Shown here: positions 1 through 7,905 of the stretch, one piece after another | Position numbering within the stretch: position 1 is the stretch's first letter | Layout: the number at the start of each line of letters is the position of its first letter | DNA from: Paenibacillus sp. 1781tsa1 | Lineage (GTDB): Bacteria; Bacillota; Bacilli; Paenibacillales; Paenibacillaceae | Reading direction: 5' to 3' | Assembly: GCF_024159265.1 (NCBI RefSeq) | Contig: NZ_JAMYWY010000001.1 | Coordinates: 1,674,001-1,738,000 of the forward strand | Length of the DNA stretch: 64,000 nucleotides | Notes under the pieces: model-generated | Database searches by the model: none | The model's input: only the letters and a program-made list of their open reading frames with translations | What the model was told of the DNA's origin: nothing | Program-made: the position numbers and the translations under genes

Positions 1-293
1 GATTGACCGTCATCGGCTGTAATAAAACTGAAATTCAGGTTGCCCAGATCGTGATACACCGCTCCGCCTCCCGAAAGACGACGAACCACCTGCACACCGT
101 TATCCTGAACGTACTCGATATTAATTTCTTCAATCGTATTTTGATGTTTTCCGATGATGATCGACGGACGGTTGATGTAGAACAGCAGATAGCTGTCATC
201 CTCCATCGGCAGATGCTTCAGAATGTACTCCTCAATCGCCAGGTTTACAGAAGGATCTGTAATGCCCTGATTGTCTACAAACAGCATGGTCAT
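1..293 (-). CDS. lplA: Lipoate-protein ligase A, N-terminal part (cut by window edge)
   Basis: The minus strand from 293 to the left edge encodes 97 residues with no stop. The N-terminus (MTMLFVDNQG) is followed by NLAIEEYIL, a NRPSIIIGKHQNT stretch and the glycine-rich RRLSGGGAVYHD motif, which forms the lipoate/lipoyl-AMP pocket in the LplA family. The enzyme activates lipoate with ATP and attaches it to lysines of 2-oxoacid dehydrogenase E2 subunits and GcvH in the cytoplasm. The ATG is preceded by TGGAGGA at 294-300. The gene is divergent from cobD. The C-terminal part is outside the window, so LplA cannot be separated from the related amidotransferases here; the GGGAVYHD signature favours a ligase. 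Confidence 0.88.
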   Translation of the reverse strand, partial: MTMLFVDNQGITDPSVNLAIEEYILKHLPMEDDSYLLFYINRPSIIIGKHQNTIEEINIEYVQDNGVQVVRRLSGGGAVYHDLGNLNFSFITADDGQ

Positions 294-375
294 TCCTCCA
301 TTAATGTATGTGAGGGATTGCTAGTCCCTTATGTAGTGAACCTTGTATATCAAACGGAACCGAAATTCCTCTTCT

Positions 376-404
376 ATTGTAAACGAATTATGGTTGGGAC
401 ACAA
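376..404 (-). promoter_or_regulatory. Sigma-A promoter for lplA
   Basis: On the minus strand, TTGTGT (399-404) and TACAAT (376-381) are separated by exactly 17 bases. Transcription would begin near 369, leaving a leader of about 75 nt before the lplA ATG. Confidence 0.6.
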
Positions 405-415
405 AGAAAACAGGA

Positions 416-445
416 TTGACCCAAACCTCCCGTGCCATCCATAAT
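416..445 (+). promoter_or_regulatory. Candidate sigma-A promoter for the cobD operon
   Basis: TTGACC (416-421) and CATAAT (440-445) are 18 bases apart. The transcript would start near 452, downstream of a possible GTG at 432, which supports the ATG at 477 as the cobD start. No cobalamin riboswitch fits in the short leader, so this operon does not appear to share the direct B12 control of the btuF operon. Confidence 0.5.
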
Positions 446-476
446 AAAAAGGACAGACAGAAAGGATGACGGAAGA

Positions 477-1667
477 ATGACCGGTTATATCGAAGTGTTC
501 GGACATGGCGGGGATGTGGAGACGGCTGCGTCACGATTCGGGAGGGAAGCCACTGATTTTCTGGATTTCAGTGCCAACATTAATCCGCTCGGTCCGCCCA
601 GAGAGGTGCTGGAGGCTATACAGCAAGGATTGCAGTCGGTAATTCGGTATCCCGATCCGGGGCATCGGGGATTCAAAGCACTGCTGAGCGAGCGCCTTGG
701 TGTGATGCAGGAGCAGATTTCCGTGGGCAACGGTGCAGCCGAAAGTATGGCGCTCATTCTGCTGGGGCTTGCCCCGCGCAAGGTGGGTACGGTGGAACCG
801 GGATTCTCGGAGTACCGCGCGTTGGCACGACAATTCGGTGCCGAGGTTGTACATACGGAGGGCAGAGAAGAGCTGGCGTGGCGAGCGGAACCGGAGGACA
901 TCGAGCAGCTCATGGAAAAGGTAGACCTGCTCTTCCTTGGTCAGCCCAACAATCCAAACGGTGTACAATACCCGCTGGAGATATTGCAAAGGCTTGCACG
1001 CAAAGCGGAAGAAACGGGAACCGTACTTGTCATTGACGAGGCATTTATGGATTTTATTCCGGTAGCCCGACGCCAATCCCTGGCATCACATCTGAATGAC
1101 TATCCAAATGTGATCATCATTCGCTCGATGACGAAGTTTTATGCCATTCCGGGCTTGCGTCTCGGATATGCTTTGGGCCGTGCAGAATACATTCAGGCAA
1201 TGACAAAGAAACAGGTGACCTGGAGTGTCAACGGTCTGGCGCTTATGGCAGGTGAAGCCTGTCTGCGCAGTGGAGAACGGTACGAACAGGAGACCATATC
1301 ACAGATCACGCGGGAACGAGGACATCTTATCGCAGAACTGCAGGCGTATGGATGTGCGGTGACACCGGGAGAGGCGAACTTTATTTTGGCATGTGTGCCG
1401 GCCCCTTGGACCGCAGCATTAATGCAGGAGGCGCTGGGCAGAAGGGGTATCCTGATTCGCAGCTGTGCCATGTATCCGGGGCTTGACGAAGGCCATGTAC
1501 GTTTCGCGGTCAAGGATGCGGACGCCAATGCTACTTTGCTCGAAGTGCTGGGCAGCGTGTTGAAAACCAAGAGATATTCGAATGTCGATCAGACTTCGAT
1601 TCAAGTATCAAGTCAGCAGGAGAAGGCGAAAGATTCGGAACAGGAACAGGGAGGGAAGCGGCAGTGA
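477..1667 (+). CDS. cobD: Threonine-phosphate decarboxylase CobD
   Basis: 396-residue class I/II fold PLP enzyme that decarboxylates L-threonine-phosphate to (R)-1-amino-2-propanol phosphate, the linker attached to cobyric acid. Family signatures are DFSANINPLGPP near the N-terminus, FLGQPNNPNG, the DEAFMDF region and SMTKFYAIPGLRLGY, where the Lys binds PLP. The ATG at 477 follows AAAGGA at 461-466. An in-frame GTG at 432 has no ribosome binding site and lies upstream of the predicted transcript start. The stop overlaps the GTG of cbiZ. The C-terminal ~35 residues are Ser/Gln/Glu-rich and poorly conserved-looking. As the partner of CbiB three genes on, it marks the route from cobyric acid to cobinamide. 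Confidence 0.92.
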   Translation: MTGYIEVFGHGGDVETAASRFGREATDFLDFSANINPLGPPREVLEAIQQGLQSVIRYPDPGHRGFKALLSERLGVMQEQISVGNGAAESMALILLGLAPRKVGTVEPGFSEYRALARQFGAEVVHTEGREELAWRAEPEDIEQLMEKVDLLFLGQPNNPNGVQYPLEILQRLARKAEETGTVLVIDEAFMDFIPVARRQSLASHLNDYPNVIIIRSMTKFYAIPGLRLGYALGRAEYIQAMTKKQVTWSVNGLALMAGEACLRSGERYEQETISQITRERGHLIAELQAYGCAVTPGEANFILACVPAPWTAALMQEALGRRGILIRSCAMYPGLDEGHVRFAVKDADANATLLEVLGSVLKTKRYSNVDQTSIQVSSQQEKAKDSEQEQGGKRQ

Positions 1668-2494
1668 CACTCCCGTTTTATAACTACTTTGCGAATGGTG
1701 AAACAGGCGAGAATGGATATGCGGCCTCTTCCTGGCCGGGACTGAACATATCTGCGCATGAACGACATATCAAAGCACAGAGTCCAAGGGCTGCCCAAGC
1801 ATTGTCGAGTGCGGTATATGGCGGTGGGATGCTAGAACTGGATCGCGTATTTAATATCTATGTGGACAGGCATTACCGATGTGATGATCCGCCGCGTGAT
1901 ATCGAACAAGGACTGAACGAATGGCAAGAGCCGCGTGATCAATGTGCCGGATTATTGACGGCCGTAAGGCTGGAGCATACCTCCATTCAGGAATATACAA
2001 GTGATGAATTTGGCCTTCTGTGCTGCACCACTGCGGGTGTATCAAATGCCGCACGAGCGGGGTCGGAGAGAACCGTATTTGATACGGTGGGAAATAAGAT
2101 GATGTCTTCCGGCAGAGAGCACTCTGCTCCTTCAGCACGGAATCTATCGATACCTCCCTATGTCCCGGGTACAATTAACATCATGCTCTGGTTGAATGGA
2201 CGCATGACCACCGGGGCGATGGTGAATGCGGTACAGACGGCGGTGGAAGCCAAAGCGGCAGCGCTGGCGGATGCAGGTGTTCTGGATTCGGAGAACGGGT
2301 TGCCCGCCACGGGCACCACAACCGATGCCATTGTGTTTGCGGTACGTCAGGCAGTGGAGGAACCACCACCAATGATCACGTATGCCGGGACGGCGACTAC
2401 GGCAGGGGCGGCGATTGGCAGATTGGTATACGACACGGTGACGGAGAGCCTTCAGGCCGGACTGTTATGGAAAGAGAGGATCAGGCACAAATGA
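1664..2494 (+). CDS. cbiZ: Adenosylcobinamide amidohydrolase CbiZ
   Basis: 276 residues starting at GTG, overlapping the cobD stop by 4 bases. The middle holds the CbiZ landmarks: LLTAVRLEHTS, then CCTTAGVSNAARAG, and a C-terminal TDAIVFAV block. CbiZ cleaves the aminopropanol arm from adenosylcobinamide or pseudocobalamin to give adenosylcobyric acid, so that imported corrinoids can be rebuilt with the cell's own lower ligand. CobD and CbiB in the same operon perform the rebuild. The first ~60 residues have no motif I can name. The assignment rests on motif recognition and operon context, which agree. Confidence 0.85.
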   Translation: MTLPFYNYFANGETGENGYAASSWPGLNISAHERHIKAQSPRAAQALSSAVYGGGMLELDRVFNIYVDRHYRCDDPPRDIEQGLNEWQEPRDQCAGLLTAVRLEHTSIQEYTSDEFGLLCCTTAGVSNAARAGSERTVFDTVGNKMMSSGREHSAPSARNLSIPPYVPGTINIMLWLNGRMTTGAMVNAVQTAVEAKAAALADAGVLDSENGLPATGTTTDAIVFAVRQAVEEPPPMITYAGTATTAGAAIGRLVYDTVTESLQAGLLWKERIRHK

Positions 2495-3519
2495 CTTTTG
2501 AGATAGAGCATCTATGGACCTGGCCGTTCTGGACAGGCATGGCTGGAGCCTGGATTATTATACTGGCGTACCTGTTAGACCGATGTATCGGTGATCCCCG
2601 CTGGATTCCCCACCCGGTGATTGGCATGGGAAAAGGCATCTCGGCGTTGGAGCGTGTTATTCGCTCGCGTGTGAACACAGATTCGGGGCTGAAGAGAGCA
2701 GGGCTGTTGTTTCCGATTGTGATCGCGGGGGGTTCTTTTGCCATCACGTGGGGACTTGTATATGTGCTTTGGCTGATTCATCCTGTCATTGCAGCAGCAG
2801 CTGAAGTGGTGCTCATTGCAACGACCATTGCTTCAAAAGGGCTGAAGGATGCAGGTATGGAAGTGTATCGTCATCTGAAGCAGCAGGATTGGCCGGCGGC
2901 CAGACGTTCACTGGGTATGATTGTTGGACGAGATACGGCGCATCTGGACGAACCGGAGGTTGTACGGGGAACGGTAGAGACGGTTGCCGAAAATATCGTT
3001 GATGCCATTGTATCCCCGTTATTTTATGCGCTCATTGGAGGCGCTCCTCTAGCTATGGCTTATCGTGCCGTCAACACGCTGGATTCCATGGTCGGATATA
3101 AAAATGACAAGTACCTGCATCTTGGCTGGGCCTCGGCCCGTCTGGATGATGTGGCGAACTGGATACCTGCGCGGCTGACCGCGATGCTGTTAATTGTGGG
3201 TGCCTGGGTCATGAAGCTGGACGCCAAAGGAGCAGCTCGCATGGTCGCACGGGATGCCAGACTGCATCCAAGTCCGAATAGCGGTTTTCCCGAATCAGCG
3301 GTGGCTGGAGCACTGGGCATCCGGCTTGGCGGACATAACGTGTATCATGGAGTTGCTTCGTTTCGCGCCTACATGGGCGAGGCCACACGGCCGATGGAAG
3401 CCGAGGATATTGTGCGAACATCAGGTCTGATGTTCTGGTCAGCAGGGGCATTTGTGGTACTGTGTGTGATCATAACGCTAGGTGTGTGGCTGGCAGGAGG
3501 GACGCTGTTATGGCCGTAA
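2491..3519 (+). CDS. cbiB: Adenosylcobinamide-phosphate synthase CbiB
   Basis: 342-residue polytopic membrane protein that condenses adenosylcobyric acid with aminopropanol phosphate. Signatures are DRCIGDPRWIPHPVIGMGK near the N-terminus, GRDTAHLDEPEV, and ENIVDAIVSPLFYALIGG followed by NTLDSMVGYKN. Several hydrophobic segments span the protein, including one at each end. The ATG at 2491 forms an ATGA overlap with the cbiZ stop and has AGAGG at 2475-2479; an in-frame ATG at 2467 has no ribosome binding site. It lies in the cobD-cbiZ-cbiB salvage set and supplies the substrate of CobU and CobS in the second operon. Confidence 0.92.
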   Translation: MTFEIEHLWTWPFWTGMAGAWIIILAYLLDRCIGDPRWIPHPVIGMGKGISALERVIRSRVNTDSGLKRAGLLFPIVIAGGSFAITWGLVYVLWLIHPVIAAAAEVVLIATTIASKGLKDAGMEVYRHLKQQDWPAARRSLGMIVGRDTAHLDEPEVVRGTVETVAENIVDAIVSPLFYALIGGAPLAMAYRAVNTLDSMVGYKNDKYLHLGWASARLDDVANWIPARLTAMLLIVGAWVMKLDAKGAARMVARDARLHPSPNSGFPESAVAGALGIRLGGHNVYHGVASFRAYMGEATRPMEAEDIVRTSGLMFWSAGAFVVLCVIITLGVWLAGGTLLWP

Positions 3520-4196
3520 ATGAAGGGAATGCAGGCAATGAAGTACATATGGATCAACCCGGCTCACTGAAACGAAACATTCTGTGGGTCCGTCACGGGA
3601 CAACGCTGTGGAATGTGGAAAAAAGATACCTGGGGCATACCGACATTGGTCTGTTGCCAAATGCCAAAGAAGAACTGGCTCCGCTTCATGAACAATTGAG
3701 CGGTGTTTTGTGGCACGAGGTATATTGCAGTGATCTGCTTCGCTGCCGGCAGACGCTGGAACAGATCCTTCCTGATGCCAACGCACAGGTGAAGTTTGAC
3801 TCGCGTCTGCGTGAGAATGATTTTGGACAGTGGGAAGGGCTGACGTATGATCAGCTTAAGGATAATTCTGTGTACCGAAGCTGGATTGATGCGCCGCAGG
3901 AGGTCACTCCGCCCGGAGGGGAATCGTGGCAGGAGTTTACCGGACGGTTGGATTCCTTTCTCCAAGAGATGTTGTTGGAGGGTCGTCCTTCGATCCAAGT
4001 TGATGAGGGGCAAGTGCCAACCATAGTTGTGGTTACGCATGGTGGTGTCATCCGGTATGCCTTGTCCCGTCTGATTGCCGGGCTTGGGTTCTGGGATACA
4101 CATGTCGTACCGGGACAGGCGATTCAGGTTCAGCTTGATCGACAGGGGAATCAATGGTTTGGCAGCAGAGTGACTTTTCCGCCAATCGGGTTGTAA
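3510..4196 (+). CDS. Histidine phosphatase family protein, probable alpha-ribazole phosphatase
   Basis: 228 residues of the phosphoglycerate-mutase-like histidine phosphatase fold. The catalytic motif LWVRHGTTLWN includes the phospho-acceptor His; RLRENDFGQWEGLTYDQ and VVVTHGGVIRY supply the second His and the acid. Within a B12 operon the usual member is CobC, which removes the 5'-phosphate from alpha-ribazole phosphate or adenosylcobalamin phosphate. That role is inferred from context, since the fold alone does not fix the substrate. The ATG at 3510 has AGGAGG at 3495-3500 and overlaps the cbiB end by 10 bases. The promoter of the next operon begins at its stop codon. Confidence 0.82.
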   Translation: MAVNEGNAGNEVHMDQPGSLKRNILWVRHGTTLWNVEKRYLGHTDIGLLPNAKEELAPLHEQLSGVLWHEVYCSDLLRCRQTLEQILPDANAQVKFDSRLRENDFGQWEGLTYDQLKDNSVYRSWIDAPQEVTPPGGESWQEFTGRLDSFLQEMLLEGRPSIQVDEGQVPTIVVVTHGGVIRYALSRLIAGLGFWDTHVVPGQAIQVQLDRQGNQWFGSRVTFPPIGL

Positions 4197-4219
4197 GGAT
4201 GTACAATATACCCTATAAT
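4191..4219 (+). promoter_or_regulatory. Sigma-A promoter of the btuF-cobQ operon
   Basis: TTGTAA (4191-4196, overlapping the stop of the phosphatase gene) and TATAAT (4214-4219) have a 17-base spacer. The transcript would start near 4226, about 100 nt before the conserved part of the cobalamin riboswitch. Confidence 0.7.
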
Positions 4220-4324
4220 CACAACAGAAGTGTGACTTCAACATGGATACAGATACGGTGCAGGCTGTTAAGTCTCAACGAGTATGCAACATGCAGAAAT
4301 TACACGGCAATGGTTTACCATATC

Positions 4325-4490
4325 AGCGACCAAGGGTCCCGTGTGTGAAGGCTGTTTTCATGGCAGATTGGTACGAGTCGTGAAACACACAAGGGTGAAA
4401 TGGGGAAGTCGGTGCAAATCCGGCACGGTCCCGCCACTGTAAAACAGGATGATTCCTGTAAGTCAGGTTACCTGCCCTGGACGTACAAAC
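4325..4490 (+). promoter_or_regulatory. Cobalamin (B12) riboswitch
   Basis: The conserved core is clear: AAGGGTGAAATGGGGAAG at 4391-4408, then GGTGCAAATCCGGCACGG, then the B12-box-like GTCCCGCCACTGT ending at 4440. A short hairpin (ACAGGATGATTCCTGT) and AAGTCAGGTTACCTGCC at 4460-4476 follow. GTGTGTG (4341-4347) and CACACA can pair to enclose the 5' part. It lies upstream of corrinoid transport and lower-ligand genes and is followed by an intrinsic terminator, so adenosylcobalamin binding most likely favours termination. The outer limits are approximate. Confidence 0.92.
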
Positions 4491-4586
4491 CGGTGTTCCT
4501 TCGAGGAAAGGACAGCGTTTCGGGCTATTCTATGCGCATGGACAACCTTTGGTTGAACATGTACAGATCGCCATATGCGAGACGTC

Positions 4587-4625
4587 ATCCCTGATCCTGG
4601 ACGTATGGATTGGGGATTTTTTATT
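4587..4625 (+). terminator. Riboswitch expression-platform terminator
   Basis: ATCCCTGATCC and GGATTGGGGAT pair through an 11-bp stem that includes G-U pairs, and a run of T follows. It lies ~100 nt after the riboswitch core and ~320 nt before btuF. Confidence 0.7.
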
Positions 4626-4647
4626 GTTCATGTAAGATGAACCGAGA

Positions 4648-4856
4648 CCAATTTTACACGAGGTCACTCCGATTGCAGTACCATCTTCCGATCGCTGTTA
4701 TCCCCAGATTTTTTGAATCCTTTTTTTGAAAGGGAAAATCCGGTGATAAGCGTATGCTTCCGATGTAGCTTTCTTGTAGAAAGCTTTAAGCGAACACTTC
4801 GTTTCTTCAGATCGGTTCTGCACTCTCCGTTAACGTGTAAATGTTGCAGTTCAAAC
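4648..4856 (+). repeat. Long hairpin repeat, copy 1 (degenerate)
   Basis: This stretch shares an extended series of blocks with 32731-32960 (reverse complement) and 34077-34270. They are TTACAC near the left end, CACTCCGAT, CGATCGCTGTTATCCCCAGA, AATCCGG-GATA, GCTTCTTCAG and CGTGTAAATG near the right end. Like copy 2 it carries an extra small hairpin (AGCTTTCTTGTAGAAAGCT, 4767-4785). The AT-rich terminal inverted repeat seen in copies 2 and 3 is largely eroded, leaving only GTTC near 4849. It sits between the riboswitch terminator and btuF and so lengthens the btuF leader. Confidence 0.75.
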
Positions 4857-4943
4857 CTTACACAGGAACACCAAGGCATGGGGAGCAAGAGTTCGAGCAC
4901 GATGGAAGAAAATAGCACAAATAGAGAAGGGGAGAATAACAGA

Positions 4944-5942
4944 ATGAATTTCAAGAATTGGAAAAACGTAGCGTCCCTGCTAAGTGCAGCGGCACTCGCA
5001 CTGGCTTTGGCCGGATGTGGCAATGCAACAACGAATGAGGGTACAGGTACTTCACAGCAACCAGCACAGGAGCAGTCCCAAGGTCAGGCGCAGACGGACC
5101 TCAAAACACAATATCCACTTACCGTTACGGATGCAACGGGTGAATCGTTTACCTTTGAAAAGGCACCGGCCAAAATTGTATCCGTGTCTCCGGCTGAGAC
5201 GGAATCCCTGTTTGCCCTTGGATTGGACGATCAAATTGTTGGTGTATCCGACTATGACGATTATCCTGAAGCAGCAACAACCAAAGCGAAAATGGGCGGT
5301 ATCACCAAGCCCAATGAAGAGTCGATCATTGCAGCTGAAGCCGACATCGTCTTCACAGGTATCTCGATGAGCGAGGATGCCGTGAAGAAGCTGCGCGAAC
5401 TGGGTATTACCATTTTCAAAACGGATCCTAAATCCATTGACGACGTGATGAACAATATCGAAACCTTCGGTAAAATCACCGATCATCAGGAAAAAGCACA
5501 AGAAATCATCACTCAGATGAAACAGGACGTGACGGATGTAACCGAAGCGGTGAAGGCAGTTAAACCGGAAGAGAAGAAAAAAGTATACGTTGAATTCTCC
5601 CCAGGCTGGACTGTAGGTAAAGGTGAATTTATGGATGAACTCATCACTGTAGCCGGTGGTAGCAATATTGCTTCGGACAAAGATGGTTGGTATGAAATTA
5701 ATGAAGAAAACGTCATTGCCTCCAACCCGGATGTGATCCTGTATGCCAACGATGTAATTGACGAAAACTCCAAAACACTGGATCAGATCATCAAGGCACG
5801 CAGCGGCTGGGATCAAATTACAGCGGTGAAAAATGACGCGGTTATTGGCCTGGATGCCAATCTGCTGAGCCGTCCGGGTCCACGGGTAACTCAAGGGTTG
5901 AAAGAAGTAGCCAAAGCGATCTACCCTGACTTGTTCCAATGA
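4944..5942 (+). CDS. btuF: Cobalamin ABC transporter substrate-binding lipoprotein BtuF
   Basis: 332 residues with a lipoprotein signal peptide ending in LAGC (Cys25), then a Gln/Thr-rich linker and a periplasmic-binding fold of the BtuF/FecB type (PF01497). KIVSVSPAETESLFALG begins the N-lobe, and VYVEFSPGW and GGSNIA lie in the C-lobe. It captures corrinoids outside the membrane for BtuCD. The substrate is inferred from the upstream B12 riboswitch and the downstream cob genes; the fold alone also serves siderophores. ATG 4944 follows GAAGGGGAG (4926-4934). An upstream in-frame extension from 4713 runs through the repeat element and is not credible. Confidence 0.9.
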   Translation: MNFKNWKNVASLLSAAALALALAGCGNATTNEGTGTSQQPAQEQSQGQAQTDLKTQYPLTVTDATGESFTFEKAPAKIVSVSPAETESLFALGLDDQIVGVSDYDDYPEAATTKAKMGGITKPNEESIIAAEADIVFTGISMSEDAVKKLRELGITIFKTDPKSIDDVMNNIETFGKITDHQEKAQEIITQMKQDVTDVTEAVKAVKPEEKKKVYVEFSPGWTVGKGEFMDELITVAGGSNIASDKDGWYEINEENVIASNPDVILYANDVIDENSKTLDQIIKARSGWDQITAVKNDAVIGLDANLLSRPGPRVTQGLKEVAKAIYPDLFQ

Positions 5943-6985
5943 GTAAAAAGCTGATCCTGTTCGGAACGACGGGCATGGTGCTGCTGGTGCTCACCGTGCT
6001 CATCTGCACGGGCATTGGTTCAGTAGCGTTGCCAATCCGGGATATTGCAGGCATCTTGATTCACAAAATTCCCTGGTTGGGCGACTGGATTACACCGGAT
6101 TGGAATAAAGCAGCCGAACAGATTATCTGGAAAGTCCGTTTTCCACGCGTACTGCTTGCTGTGCTCGTGGGTGCTTCACTGGCCATTGCGGGTTCGGGCT
6201 TCCAGGGTGTACTGCGTAATCCGCTGGCCGATCCGTTTACACTTGGTGTATCATCCGGTGCGTCGGTGGGGGCTGCTTTCCTGATTTTCTTCGGATTGCA
6301 GTATGCACTGATCGGGATCTGGACGTTACCCTTGATTGCGTTTTTGACGGGTGTAATCACGTTATGGTTTGTTATGGCACTGGCTCGTGAAGGGCGTAAA
6401 ATACCAACACACAGCCTCATTCTGGCTGGTGTGGTCATGCAAAGTTTCCTGGGCGCAGTGGTTTCCTTCCTGTCGACCATGTCGAAACAGACGATTAATG
6501 AAATTATATACTGGACGATGGGAAGTCTGGCTTTACGCGGGTGGTCGTATACGGCCATCCTTTTCCCGTATTTTCTGTTGGGGCTGGTCTTTCTCTGGAG
6601 TAGGGCACGCTCGTTGAATGTGCTTGCGCTGGGAGAACGTCAAGCGGCACATATCGGGATTGGCGTGGACAGGCTTAAGCTGTCCGTTCTGGCAGTTGGC
6701 ACACTGCTGACCGCAGGGGCTGTCTCGGTATCAGGTGTCATTGGATTTGTTGGATTGGTGATCCCGCATATGTTGCGGCTGCTGGTGGGGCCGGATTATC
6801 GACTGCTGGTACCTTTGTCTGCCATTGGTGGAGCAATCTTCATGGTGTGGGCCGATACCATCGCAAGGTCGTTGCTTGCGCCAACTGAAATTCCGCTCGG
6901 TGTTGTCACCGCCTTTGTTGGTGCGCCGTTCTTTGCTTACCTGCTGCACCGGAACAAAAAGTTGCAGAAGGGGATGATGCCATGA
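5939..6985 (+). CDS. btuC: Cobalamin ABC transporter permease BtuC (FecCD family)
   Basis: 348-residue FecCD/BtuC-type permease with about ten membrane segments. Typical motifs are RFPRVLLAVLVGASLAIAG, QGVLRNPLADPFTLGVSSGA near residues 75-105, GVIGFVGLVIPHMLRLLVG and a PTEIPLGVVTAFVGAPFFAYLL end. It forms the dimeric membrane channel that works with BtuF and the BtuD ATPase. The start overlaps the btuF stop by 4 bases (ATGA), as does its own stop with the next gene, so the three subunits are translationally coupled. Confidence 0.92.
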   Translation: MSKKLILFGTTGMVLLVLTVLICTGIGSVALPIRDIAGILIHKIPWLGDWITPDWNKAAEQIIWKVRFPRVLLAVLVGASLAIAGSGFQGVLRNPLADPFTLGVSSGASVGAAFLIFFGLQYALIGIWTLPLIAFLTGVITLWFVMALAREGRKIPTHSLILAGVVMQSFLGAVVSFLSTMSKQTINEIIYWTMGSLALRGWSYTAILFPYFLLGLVFLWSRARSLNVLALGERQAAHIGIGVDRLKLSVLAVGTLLTAGAVSVSGVIGFVGLVIPHMLRLLVGPDYRLLVPLSAIGGAIFMVWADTIARSLLAPTEIPLGVVTAFVGAPFFAYLLHRNKKLQKGMMP

Positions 6986-7860
6986 GTGAAGAGAAGGAGA
7001 GACGTACGAATCAACGTGGGGACAAGGTTTTGGCTTCCAGTACCAATTCCAATGCCAGTACCGATTCAAACTCAACTTCACTTATTTCCATTAAGGGAGC
7101 AGGGAAGTCATATGGTAATCATCAGGCATTGCGTAGTGTAGACTGGCATGTTGGTGAAGGTGACTGGTGGGGTGTTGTCGGTCCAAACGGCAGCGGCAAG
7201 TCCACCCTGATCCAGCTTATTGCCGGAACGGAACAGTTAAGCGAAGGTCAGATCCGTATCGATGGTCGAGATATCAGCTCTTACAGCCGTAAGGACCTGT
7301 CGCGCATGATCGCTGTATTGCAGCAGGACGGCTTGCCACCCATCTCTTATCCTGTACGAGACGTGGTGGAGATGGGGCGATATCCGTACCAGAACTGGCT
7401 GGGGCGGGAAGCGGGTGATGGGGCACTTGTGGTAGACAGGGTGCTTGAAGACCTGGGATTGACGGAGCTGGCGGACAGACCGCTGGATGCACTCAGCGGC
7501 GGGCAACGACAACGGGTCGCACTTGCCAAAGTTATGGCTCAGGAGCCGCGGTTGCTGCTGCTGGACGAGCCGACCACGTTTCTGGACATTAAGTATCAAT
7601 TGCAATTCATGGAATTGTTATCGGCATGGCGACAGAGAAATAACATTACGATTGTGGCTGTGCTGCATGATCTGAATCTCGCCGCGTTATTTTGCGATCA
7701 CATTCTGGCGCTCCGTGAGGGCATGGCGGTTGGAAAGGGCACGCCTCATACGTTGATCAACGATGAGAATATCCAGGACATATTTCGCGTCAAACCCGCA
7801 ATTGTTTCCCATCCCGACCATGCCATACCTCAACTGCTGCTGCGGCGGGAAATCGATTAA
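6982..7860 (+). CDS. btuD: Cobalamin ABC transporter ATP-binding protein BtuD
   Basis: 292-residue ABC ATPase: Walker A GPNGSGKST (residues 67-75), Q-loop LQQDG, signature LSGGQRQR, Walker B LLLLDEPTT and the switch His in VLHDLNLA. It drives uptake through BtuC. An unusual ~33-residue hydrophilic Ser/Asn/Thr-rich N-terminal tail precedes the domain; an internal start cannot be excluded, but only the first ATG gives the ATGA overlap with btuC. Confidence 0.92.
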   Translation: MSEEKERRTNQRGDKVLASSTNSNASTDSNSTSLISIKGAGKSYGNHQALRSVDWHVGEGDWWGVVGPNGSGKSTLIQLIAGTEQLSEGQIRIDGRDISSYSRKDLSRMIAVLQQDGLPPISYPVRDVVEMGRYPYQNWLGREAGDGALVVDRVLEDLGLTELADRPLDALSGGQRQRVALAKVMAQEPRLLLLDEPTTFLDIKYQLQFMELLSAWRQRNNITIVAVLHDLNLAALFCDHILALREGMAVGKGTPHTLINDENIQDIFRVKPAIVSHPDHAIPQLLLRREID

Positions 7861-7905
7861 ATGAAACGGGGCAACCCATATTTTGATGAAGGAAGTGCTG
7901 GTTGT

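Noticed and set aside
3564..4244. 226-codon minus-strand frame opposite the phosphatase gene
   Set aside because: Shadow of the histidine phosphatase gene; crosses the promoter of the btuF operon.
4713..4943. N-terminal extension of btuF
   Set aside because: Runs through the hairpin repeat; the lipoprotein signal and ribosome binding site define the start at 4944.
5052..5939. 295-codon minus-strand frame opposite btuF
   Set aside because: Antisense of a clear lipoprotein gene; no start signal and no recognisable protein features.
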